Origin: Candidatus Poseidoniales archaeon
GTDB lineage: Archaea > Thermoplasmatota > Poseidoniia > Poseidoniales > Poseidoniaceae
DNA: 5,238 nt
Assembly (NCBI GenBank): GCA_009887135.1
Contig: QXYA01000033.1
Coordinates: 1-5,238, forward strand
Direction: 5' to 3'
Part shown: positions 1-5,238 of the stretch, in pieces
How positions within the stretch are numbered: position 1 is the first letter of the stretch
How the letters are laid out: each line of letters opens with the position of its first letter
Program-made: the position numbers and the translations under genes
Notes under the pieces: model-generated
What the model was told of the DNA's origin: nothing
The model's input: the letters and a program-made list of their open reading frames with translations, nothing else
Database searches by the model: none

Positions 1-20
1 AACTATGCTTAGGGCTGTCT

Positions 21-1337
21 ATGGAGACTGGTGCTTGGCTCATGGTTGGAATCCTCGCAGGTGGTTTTTTTGTCGGCCTGTGGTATATCCTCATCCGAGG
101 TGATGCGGATCTAGACATGCGTCGTGGAATCGTTGCTGACGGATTGAGAAAGCCTGCGCAGAGTTCCAGTTTCTCCAGCGCTCGAAGCGAATTCGAACGC
201 AAATTATTGCAAATTGAAGCCGAGCGTCGGCGACGAAACCTCTCGGGTGGTAGCATCAATCTACTTGGTGATGCAACTCTCCTCCAACAACCTGTACAGG
301 AACAACCTGTCATGAGCCAGCCTCCTAGTGTCATCATCGAAGACAACGATCAAGAAGAGACGGAAGAGGAAAAGCTCGAACGCCGCAGACTTCGTGATGA
401 AGAATGGGCTCGGCAAGAAGATGAAAAAGGCCGTCGTCAACAAGAAGAAGAAGAGGCTGCTCTCAAAGAACAACAAGAACGTCTCAAGCAAAATCAAGAG
501 GAACAGCAAGAAAAAGAACGTCTGGAATCCGAGCAAGCAGCAGAAGCAGCACGACTTGCTGCAGAACGTGATGCAGCAGCTCAATCTGAGCGAGATGCAG
601 AAGAAGCAGCACGTCAAGCAGAGCTTGCAGCAGCGGAAGAACAACGCTTGGCTGAAATCCAAGCCGCTCAAGAGACAGATGCTTTAGAACGCCGCAAAGC
701 TGCAAACAAAGCTCTCGATGAACTTCGAGCACGTCTTGAGAGAGAAGGCGCACGTTCATCAGATGTCCAAGTTTCATTAATGTGGAATAATTACAATGAT
801 CTCGATTTGCACGTCGTTTGTCCATCTGGAGAGCGAATCCACGGTGGCAACCGTAAGTCCTCCTGCAATGGAGAACTTGACGTCGATGCAAACGTACGAC
901 CGGATTCACGTAAACCAATTGAAAACGTCGTTTGGCCAGAAGGTGAAGCGCCTGCTGGAACCTACCAAGTCTTCGTTCACTACTACAAGAAGCACAAGAA
1001 GCGACGTTCCAAAGATCCAACTAAGTTCCAAGTCATTGCAAACGCATATGGGGACCTTTTGGAATACTCCGGTGAACTCAACTTTGGTGAAGAGATTCAA
1101 CTCGTCTGCAGTTTCAATGTTCCAACAATGGAAGAGAGAGAAGAAATCAAGCGCCAGTTAGAGCAACAAGTACGCCTTGCAGAGACAGGAGAAGTCTCTG
1201 CAGATAAGATTCTTGAAGACGAAGCAACTCCTAAGCAACTTGAATTCGGTGAATTAGTCGATGAGATTGAAAGCCAGTTAGTCAATGATGTTGAGGATGA
1301 TGGTTCAGGTGTTCCACCTGCACCTGACTTAGGTTGA
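21..1337 (+). CDS. Membrane-anchored coiled-coil protein with C-terminal DUF2135/YfaP-like domain
   Basis: The 438-residue protein has four visible parts. Residues 5-25 are one hydrophobic helix followed by basic residues (R26, R33, R34), so the positive-inside rule puts the bulk of the protein in the cytoplasm. Residues 30-110 are a variable linker. Residues about 112-243 are a very charged, E/Q/A/R-rich coiled coil. Residues about 247-367 are a compact beta domain with the pattern W-N-x-Y-N-D-L-D-L-H-V, then LDVDAN, then ENVVWPEGEAPAGTY and VHYY; I recognise this as resembling DUF2135/YfaP-like domains of unknown function. An acidic tail (368-438) ends in a proline-rich stretch. The ATG was chosen because the membrane helix starts right after it; AGGG at 11-14 is a weak ribosome site. 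The frame stays open to the window edge, so a slightly earlier start cannot be excluded. A scaffold or envelope-linked binding role is conceivable, but the function is unknown. Confidence 0.85.
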   Translation: METGAWLMVGILAGGFFVGLWYILIRGDADLDMRRGIVADGLRKPAQSSSFSSARSEFERKLLQIEAERRRRNLSGGSINLLGDATLLQQPVQEQPVMSQPPSVIIEDNDQEETEEEKLERRRLRDEEWARQEDEKGRRQQEEEEAALKEQQERLKQNQEEQQEKERLESEQAAEAARLAAERDAAAQSERDAEEAARQAELAAAEEQRLAEIQAAQETDALERRKAANKALDELRARLEREGARSSDVQVSLMWNNYNDLDLHVVCPSGERIHGGNRKSSCNGELDVDANVRPDSRKPIENVVWPEGEAPAGTYQVFVHYYKKHKKRRSKDPTKFQVIANAYGDLLEYSGELNFGEEIQLVCSFNVPTMEEREEIKRQLEQQVRLAETGEVSADKILEDEATPKQLEFGELVDEIESQLVNDVEDDGSGVPPAPDLG

Positions 1338-1343
1338 TCTGAA

Positions 1344-2456
1344 TCAAGACAGAATGTCGTCGAGACGTTCGTTCTTCAATGCATTTTTGATGCTACGTGC
1401 AATACGTCGTCCTGTAGACATACGTGTTTCATTAATGTCTGAATAAGGCGAACCACCCACAAACGGGTTTGAACCTGCAACAATTCGGGCACTGATTTCA
1501 AAGACCTTGAACTCCAAAGCATCCGTCACGATTGTTTCTAAGCAGAACGGTCCGATCATACCTCTTGCTCCATCTTCAAGCTCATAGGACGCAGCAACAG
1601 TTCCTTCAGCCATTTCAAAGGCTCTTGGAAGAAGAGACTCTCTGATGACAACGGGTTGGTTTCCAGTTACAACAAACGAAGGTTCCATACCGGCTTCCCG
1701 TAGATCTCTCAGTGAACCAAGTTTGTAGAATTCATCCACATTCGCTTCATCTCTTCGATCCATAGAGAGGAGTTCCAAGCGACCGAGATTCATTCCCGCA
1801 TGTTTTCCTTTTCCTTGGACTTGAAACCCATCAGTCGCAAGTGGGTCAAAGAAAAAGTGAAGATAATAACGGCATCCGAGGACGTATTCTTGAATTGTGA
1901 ATTCTTCTTCAATGTCTACATTTCTTCTAAAATCGCGATAGTCTCGAGCGATGAAATATCCTCTTCCACCTTTCGCTCCAGCGTATTTTACGATAACAGG
2001 GCCATCGATGTCATGGGGGTCCTCGAGAACCTTAGGCATAGTACATCCTCCCGAAAGGAGCCAGTCTCTCTGCTTTGCACGACTGCTTTCCCATCGGAGG
2101 ATATCTCGATTCCCAAATGTTGGAACTTCCAAATTACGGAAGTTTTCACTTCCAAGGTATTCGACAAGAGATCCATGAGGAATAATGACGACGTTTTTGC
2201 TCTTCAACCAGTCTGCATGATCTAACATTTCACGATAATCATCAAGCATCAACCATTCATCAGGTTCTGCACCCGGGAAGGCTTTGTAGAAGCGTCTTCG
2301 GTTTTCACCTACTGCGATTCCAAGTGTTTTGAATCCTTCTTGACGTGCTCCATGAAGGATTTGAAGTGATGAATGAGATGCTACAACACCAATCGTGATG
2401 TTCTCCTTGTCGTAGTCCGCGAGCCAGGAGAGAAGTGAGGAGTGGTCTACGCCCAT
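1344..2456 (-). CDS. purP: 5-formaminoimidazole-4-carboxamide ribonucleotide synthetase PurP (ATP-grasp)
   Basis: PurP makes FAICAR from AICAR, formate and ATP, the penultimate step of IMP synthesis in many archaea that lack a folate-dependent PurH transformylase. Family hallmarks, numbered from the ATG at 2456: SHSSLQ substrate-loop motif (27-32), PHGS (93-96), FGNRDILRWES (114-124), the ATP-grasp lysine and glycine loop VIVKYAGAKGGRGYF (154-168), the VIRESLLP and MIGPFCLE blocks, and a C-terminal FEISARIVAGSNPF with probable metal ligands E320 and N330. Its 370 residues match the family length of about 360. A GTG at 2477 would add seven residues; I prefer the ATG because it places the first strand (ITIGVVASH) at the same distance from the N-terminus as in Methanocaldococcus PurP as I remember it. 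The gene looks complete, converges on the upstream gene with a 6-bp gap and diverges from the dioxygenase gene. It is a cytoplasmic enzyme. Confidence 0.93.
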   Translation of the reverse strand: MGVDHSSLLSWLADYDKENITIGVVASHSSLQILHGARQEGFKTLGIAVGENRRRFYKAFPGAEPDEWLMLDDYREMLDHADWLKSKNVVIIPHGSLVEYLGSENFRNLEVPTFGNRDILRWESSRAKQRDWLLSGGCTMPKVLEDPHDIDGPVIVKYAGAKGGRGYFIARDYRDFRRNVDIEEEFTIQEYVLGCRYYLHFFFDPLATDGFQVQGKGKHAGMNLGRLELLSMDRRDEANVDEFYKLGSLRDLREAGMEPSFVVTGNQPVVIRESLLPRAFEMAEGTVAASYELEDGARGMIGPFCLETIVTDALEFKVFEISARIVAGSNPFVGGSPYSDINETRMSTGRRIARSIKNALKNERLDDILS

Positions 2457-2570
2457 GTCGAGGGGTTTAGTATGCACTCTATGACTGTTATCCCGATATT
2501 ATGATGCAATTGATAAAACTTTGATATCGAGGCTGTGAAGACTTCAAGTGCCGAATGCATATCAAGGAAC
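2457..2570. promoter_or_regulatory. Divergent promoter region between purP and tryptophan 2,3-dioxygenase
   Basis: This 114-bp spacer must carry the promoters of both flanking genes. An A/T-rich core spans about 2490-2527. On the plus strand, TGATAAAA (2511-2518) and TTGATATC (2521-2528) are TATA-like and would predict starts of transcription around 2540-2550, downstream of the GTG at 2535. That favours ATG 2571 as the dioxygenase start. On the minus strand, the reverse complement of GATATTATG (2496-2504) is TATA-like and would place a start near 2473, giving purP a leader of roughly 17 bases and arguing against the GTG at 2477. No element is strong, so the assignment is tentative. Confidence 0.4.
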
Positions 2571-3665
2571 ATGGCGAGTTCCCCCAACCCCGTTAGCCGG
2601 ATGACATATTCTGGATATTTGCAACTTGATGAGCTTCTAAAATTGCAATCAGGGCCTGAAGGATATCTACCCTCCATCTCAAACGATGAGATGCATTTCA
2701 TTATCACGCACCAAACGTTTGAACTATGGTTCAAGCAAATACGTGCTGAACTGAATGAAGTTCATGGATATCTATCGGAAGAATCTGTACGTGAAGAAAA
2801 ACTCCCTACAATGGTTCACCATCTGGAGCGAGTGATTGAAATCTTCCGCCTCTTATCGAACCAATGGAAGGTAATGGAAACGTTGAGTCCTCAGGGTTTC
2901 CTTGCTTTTAGGGACCGTTTAGGAACATCCTCGGGCTTTGAATCATGGCAAATGCGGGCACTCGAAATGCGTCTTGGTTTGGAACAAGAACAACGCGTTG
3001 CAGATATGGATCCAATGGAACATATGAAAAAGTTACACAGTGAGAAGAAAATCTCCGATGATGCGTTTGAAATCATGAAAACAATAGCAACGGATAAGAC
3101 ACTCAATGATCTGGTATCAGAATGGCTTTCTAGAACTCCAATCAATGGTTCTGTACCATCAAATGAAGGTGATACGGAAGTCGTTGAAGACTTCATTTCA
3201 GCTCACTTGGACGCAATGAAATCTCATGCAGACCAAGTTGTATCGCATATGGTTTCCATTGGCCATGGAACCGAAGAATCGATTCGCCCAAGGATGGATG
3301 CGAATCATACCCAAGTTCGTGACTTCTTATCGCCCGATGGTACGGTAAGTCGCTCTCGTGCGGGGTTGCTTTTCATTGAATCTTATCCTGAATTGCCACT
3401 TCTTTCATGGCCTCGTAAATTCGTGGATACTGTTGTTCAACTTGAACAATCAATGCTCCTCTTCCGCCACTCTCATGCTCGAATGGTTGAACGTATGATT
3501 GGACGTAGAATGGGGACAGGCGGTTCGAGTGGCGTGGATTATCTGGACAAGACTGCAACATACAGAATTTTCAAAGATCTGTGGGCAGTTCGAACAATGC
3601 TTCTGCCAAGGAAAAACCTTGCAGATATCGTTTCGACCGATTATTACGGATTTAATTCCGATTAA
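2571..3665 (+). CDS. kynA: Tryptophan 2,3-dioxygenase
   Basis: This heme enzyme opens the indole ring of L-tryptophan with O2 to give N-formylkynurenine, the first step of the kynurenine pathway. Numbering from ATG 2571 (364 residues): YSGYLQLDELL (13-23) begins the fold. DEMHFIITHQTFELWFKQ (39-56) holds the active-site F43 and H47. FRDRLGTSSGFES (113-125) contains the substrate-carboxylate arginine R114; most relatives read SGFQS here. SHARMV carries the proximal heme ligand H302, and GTGGSSG supplies T316, exactly 14 residues later as in human TDO (H328/T342) and Xanthomonas TDO (H240/T254). All key residues are present, so it should be active. A GTG at 2535 (376 residues) or ATG at 2601 (354 residues) are alternative starts; homology begins only near 2601. 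AAGGA at 2564-2568 lies too close to the ATG to be a normal ribosome site. No other kynurenine gene is in the window. Confidence 0.93.
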   Translation: MASSPNPVSRMTYSGYLQLDELLKLQSGPEGYLPSISNDEMHFIITHQTFELWFKQIRAELNEVHGYLSEESVREEKLPTMVHHLERVIEIFRLLSNQWKVMETLSPQGFLAFRDRLGTSSGFESWQMRALEMRLGLEQEQRVADMDPMEHMKKLHSEKKISDDAFEIMKTIATDKTLNDLVSEWLSRTPINGSVPSNEGDTEVVEDFISAHLDAMKSHADQVVSHMVSIGHGTEESIRPRMDANHTQVRDFLSPDGTVSRSRAGLLFIESYPELPLLSWPRKFVDTVVQLEQSMLLFRHSHARMVERMIGRRMGTGGSSGVDYLDKTATYRIFKDLWAVRTMLLPRKNLADIVSTDYYGFNSD

Positions 3666-3916
3666 TCTTCGTGCGGATCAATGTCGATTGGGATAAGTTC
3701 GTTATCGTATTCGTACACAGCAATCTTTAGTGGGTCGAGTACGAAGCGGACGCTTGCTTCTTCAAGACCATAGAGGGAGATAAGTTCAGCTTTGAACTCT
3801 TCTCTGAGTTCAATTTCGTTGGCGTAAAGTGGGGCGCCCATTCCGATTTGGAGTGCTCTAGCACCAATGATTCTTGCTCGTTCGAAACGTGTGTGGAGAC
3901 GTGCTGGCTTGACCAT
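3662..3916 (-). CDS. rpoK: DNA-directed RNA polymerase subunit K (Rpo6)
   Basis: Rpo6/RpoK is the small archaeal polymerase subunit, equivalent to bacterial omega and eukaryotic RPB6, that helps assemble and hold the largest subunit. The signature TRFERARIIGARALQIGMGAP at residues 9-29 is essentially the family consensus, and DPLKIAVYEYDNELIPIDI near the C-terminus matches the second conserved block. Between the blocks sit about 20-25 extra residues (roughly 31-58) that the short archaeal subunits of about 57 residues lack, giving 84 in total. The ATG at 3916 is preceded by AGGTG (3923-3927) six bases away, a good match to the archaeal anti-Shine-Dalgarno sequence. No TATA-like element is evident just upstream, so it may be co-transcribed with the thioredoxin-like gene. 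Its stop overlaps that of the convergent dioxygenase. The usual archaeal neighbours (rpoN, eno, rps2) are not in the window. Confidence 0.93.
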   Translation of the reverse strand: MVKPARLHTRFERARIIGARALQIGMGAPLYANEIELREEFKAELISLYGLEEASVRFVLDPLKIAVYEYDNELIPIDIDPHED

Positions 3917-3922
3917 AATTTA

Positions 3923-3927
3923 CACCT
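3923..3927 (-). promoter_or_regulatory. Ribosome binding site of rpoK
   Basis: The minus strand reads AGGTG, six bases before the rpoK ATG, complementary to the archaeal 16S tail. It is the clearest Shine-Dalgarno site in the window. Its first two bases belong to the 3' arm of the adjacent hairpin (3926-3945), so folding could partly hide it. Confidence 0.6.
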
Positions 3928-3945
3928 ACGACAAAACCGTCGTAG
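3926..3945 (-). repeat. Perfect 7-bp inverted repeat in the rpoK leader
   Basis: CTACGAC (3926-3932) and GTCGTAG (3939-3945) are exact reverse complements around a 6-base loop. In minus-strand RNA this would fold into a stem-loop ending ten bases before the rpoK start codon and touching its ribosome site. It could tune rpoK translation, stabilise a processed 5' end, or act as a DNA operator; the sequence alone does not decide. Confidence 0.55.
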
Positions 3946-3963
3946 CGTTTCGACTGAGGCCTC

Positions 3964-3986
3964 GTTCTTCAACCCTTTGGAAGAAC
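3964..3986 (-). repeat. Perfect 7-bp inverted repeat just after the thioredoxin-like stop codon
   Basis: GTTCTTC (3964-3970) and GAAGAAC (3980-3986) are exact reverse complements with a 9-base loop, starting one base beyond the TGA of the thioredoxin-like gene. It could stabilise the 3' end of that transcript or mark a processing point before rpoK. No T-run follows on the minus strand, so a standard archaeal U-tract terminator is unlikely. Confidence 0.5.
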
Positions 3987-3987
3987 A

Positions 3988-4887
3988 TCATTCTGACTCA
4001 TTGCTAAAAACTGGTTCTTTTCGAACGATTCGGACATACATTATGAGTGCAGGAACGAGTGCAGCCATCGATAATCCAAACACAGCAATGGCCATATCGG
4101 ATTCTCGTCCTTTGTTTTTGGATTCTTCGCGAGTCTCATCAGTTCCCTCGTCAATGAGTGCATATCCTTGAGAGGATAATATCGAAGCAGTTCTTAGTTC
4201 AAACCTACCTGGTGATTCCAGTGTAACGACAACATTTGTTGTATTGTTATTGATCAATTCAGAAAAGTCCAGTGTTTGATCATCGCTACTTGCAGCAATG
4301 TGATGGTTTACGACACGAGGCTGATCTTGATTATTGAATTCATGAACGCTGTTTTCTGTAATCCATACATGAACCTCATCCCCATCATCTGAGACCCAAG
4401 AGAGTGTTCCGTTATTGAGTGAAATCGAAGAGAATCCAGTCCATTCTCGAGAAAAGTTGTCGAGTACTCTGCTTAATTCCTGAGATTGTGAAGGTCCTGT
4501 CAGCAACCCTTCGCCATTTAGAACAAGGTCAGGAACGCCCCAAAATCCGTACGTTGATTCAAAACGGAATTTAGAATCACTGAGGAAATGTAGATCATCA
4601 GGGGATGGGTGATGTTGCAAAATAGTAACATCAGTGCGATTTAAGCCCTCTAATTCAGCTGACACAAGGTTGCATGGTTCACACCAATCGGCTGAAAAAT
4701 ATTCAATCAAATGAGTGGTTGATTGGGCGACACAAGTCTCATTTGTCAAGGCGCATTGAACATCAAATGTCTTCACATCGTGAATTGATGCGGCTTCATC
4801 CCCACTCTCATTTCCATGCGCAGTTGATGGAGGACTAAGCAAGACAAGTAAGAGGACACAGACCAACGCCTTTCTGAATCTCATCAT
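3988..4887 (-). CDS. Secreted, C-terminally membrane-anchored thioredoxin-like protein
   Basis: The 299-residue protein has a clear export signal: basic MMRFRK, hydrophobic ALVCVLLLVLLS (7-18) and probable cleavage after about residue 23-25. A thioredoxin-like domain follows, with LIEYFSADWCEPC (60-72) giving the redox pair C69/C72 and GVP (117-119) giving the expected cis-proline. C45 and C52, just before the domain, could form a second disulfide. Residues about 140-250 are polar and beta-rich, resembling an Ig-like accessory domain, but I do not recognise a family. One membrane helix at 265-285 is followed by RIVRK, so the redox domain faces outside and the last residues are inside. It diverges from heme A synthase across a short shared promoter, which suggests thiol-disulfide work in cytochrome or oxidase maturation; that role is inferred. 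ATG codons at 4887 and 4884 are adjacent, and either could start translation. Confidence 0.85.
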   Translation of the reverse strand: MMRFRKALVCVLLLVLLSPPSTAHGNESGDEAASIHDVKTFDVQCALTNETCVAQSTTHLIEYFSADWCEPCNLVSAELEGLNRTDVTILQHHPSPDDLHFLSDSKFRFESTYGFWGVPDLVLNGEGLLTGPSQSQELSRVLDNFSREWTGFSSISLNNGTLSWVSDDGDEVHVWITENSVHEFNNQDQPRVVNHHIAASSDDQTLDFSELINNNTTNVVVTLESPGRFELRTASILSSQGYALIDEGTDETREESKNKGRESDMAIAVFGLSMAALVPALIMYVRIVRKEPVFSNESE

Positions 4888-4906
4888 GGTCCTTGGACAC
4901 AGGGTC

Positions 4907-4917
4907 TTGTTAAAAGA
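4907..4917. promoter_or_regulatory. Candidate shared TATA element for the divergent thioredoxin-like and ctaA genes
   Basis: TTAAAA at 4910-4915, inside TTGTTAAAAGA, is the only A/T run in the 51-bp spacer. Its midpoint lies 25.5 bases from the thioredoxin-like ATG (4887) and 26.5 bases from the ctaA ATG (4939). Archaeal TATA boxes are centred about 25-27 bases before the transcription start, so this one element could direct leaderless transcripts in both directions. Neither start codon has a good ribosome binding site, which agrees with leaderless translation. The match to the TATA consensus is moderate. Confidence 0.5.
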
Positions 4918-4938
4918 GGGCCGCCTTCACGGACAACC

Positions 4939-5238
4939 ATGGACCAACCTTGGTGGAAGCGCCCTTCCACTCTGCCGCTTGTCCTTACTGCGATGGCTAT
5001 ACTCATCATCGTCGTCGGAGGGACAATCCGCATAAACGATGCAGGTGAGTCTTGCCCTGATTGGCCCCAGTGTTTTGGGACTTGGGGCTTTACAGTTGAT
5101 GAAGCAGAACAAACTGCGTATTGGGATGAAAACCCTGACCAGATTGACAGCAGAGGCCCAGAGCATCGATACACTATCTTCGAAATATTTGTTGAATGGT
5201 TCCACCGTATGCTTGTGGGAATTATCGCTATTCCAATT
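4939..5238 (+). CDS. ctaA: Heme A synthase (CtaA/COX15 family), 5' part only
   Basis: CtaA oxidises heme O to heme A in the membrane for aa3-type cytochrome oxidases. The first 100 codons are present and the gene continues past the window. A first membrane helix (about 12-32) ends in the typical VVGGTIRINDAG. Next come C39 and C45 within CPDWPQC, the paired loop cysteines also found in Bacillus-type CtaA. After an extended, acidic extracytoplasmic loop of about 40 residues, the second helix opens with ExxH (E86, H89 in EWFHRMLVG), the conserved glutamate and heme-ligand histidine of this family. The ATG at 4939 is the only in-frame ATG before the first helix, and the upstream frame runs into the neighbouring gene's start. 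A candidate TATA element lies 26 bases upstream. A fusion to the heme O synthase CtaB cannot be judged from this fragment. Confidence 0.88.
   Translation, partial: MDQPWWKRPSTLPLVLTAMAILIIVVGGTIRINDAGESCPDWPQCFGTWGFTVDEAEQTAYWDENPDQIDSRGPEHRYTIFEIFVEWFHRMLVGIIAIPI

Noticed and set aside
420..660. Purine-rich repeated triplets (CAA, GAA, GCA) and several long open frames on both strands
   Set aside because: They follow from the codons of the Glu/Gln/Ala-rich coiled coil at 112-243 of the first gene. The frames opposite are low-complexity shadows with no family pattern.
1338..1343. Possible terminator between the convergent first gene and purP
   Set aside because: The gap is six bases with no hairpin or T-tract on either strand, so no terminator can be supported.
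3637..3664. Direct repeat CCGATTA (3637-3643 and 3658-3664) around a near-palindrome at 3647-3660
   Set aside because: It lies within the last codons of the dioxygenase, has mismatches in the palindrome, and has no T-run after it, so chance or codon constraint is enough to explain it.
4884..5205. Two overlapping open frames on the minus strand opposite ctaA
   Set aside because: The plus strand here encodes clear CtaA motifs (VVGGTIRINDAG, CPDWPQC, ExxH). The minus-strand products show no domain and lack ordered composition.
1..5238. CRISPR array, tRNA or rRNA gene, insertion sequence, defence or phage genes
   Set aside because: No spaced repeats, cloverleaf sequence, transposase or terminal repeats were seen. 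Almost the whole window is explained by six recognisable chromosomal genes.

Overview
The window looks like a compact stretch of an archaeal chromosome. Two genes point to archaea: purP, the ATP-grasp FAICAR synthetase of archaeal purine synthesis, and rpoK, RNA polymerase subunit K/Rpo6. They sit beside oxygen-linked genes: a tryptophan 2,3-dioxygenase and the start of a heme A synthase. An aerobic, moderate-GC euryarchaeon fits best, for example a marine Thermoplasmatota such as Marine Group II/Poseidoniales. That placement is inferred from gene content, not from a tree.

Layout, left to right. At 21-1337 (+) lies a membrane-anchored coiled-coil protein ending in a DUF2135/YfaP-like beta domain. 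Six bases separate it from the convergent purP (1344-2456, -). A 114-bp divergent spacer separates purP from tryptophan 2,3-dioxygenase (2571-3665, +). The dioxygenase stop codon overlaps the stop of the convergent rpoK (3662-3916, -) by four bases. Upstream of rpoK on the same strand, across a 71-bp gap with two perfect hairpins, is a secreted, membrane-tethered thioredoxin-like protein (3988-4887, -). A 51-bp divergent spacer then leads to heme A synthase ctaA (4939 onward, +), which runs off the window.

The genes mostly alternate in strand, so only thioredoxin-like/rpoK could form an operon here. The best-supported functional link is the divergent pair at the right end. Heme A is the cofactor of aa3-type oxidases, and an extracytoplasmic CxxC protein could serve oxidase or cytochrome maturation. 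One A/T-rich element lies almost exactly midway between their start codons, at TATA-box distance from both, which suggests a shared promoter for leaderless or nearly leaderless transcripts. The remaining genes (purine synthesis, tryptophan breakdown, transcription) appear to be housekeeping or metabolic neighbours without an evident joint pathway. I found no mobile element, CRISPR array, tRNA or rRNA. No clearly new multi-gene system is visible. The least characterised pieces are the coiled-coil/DUF2135-like protein, the insert-bearing RpoK and the thioredoxin-like protein.
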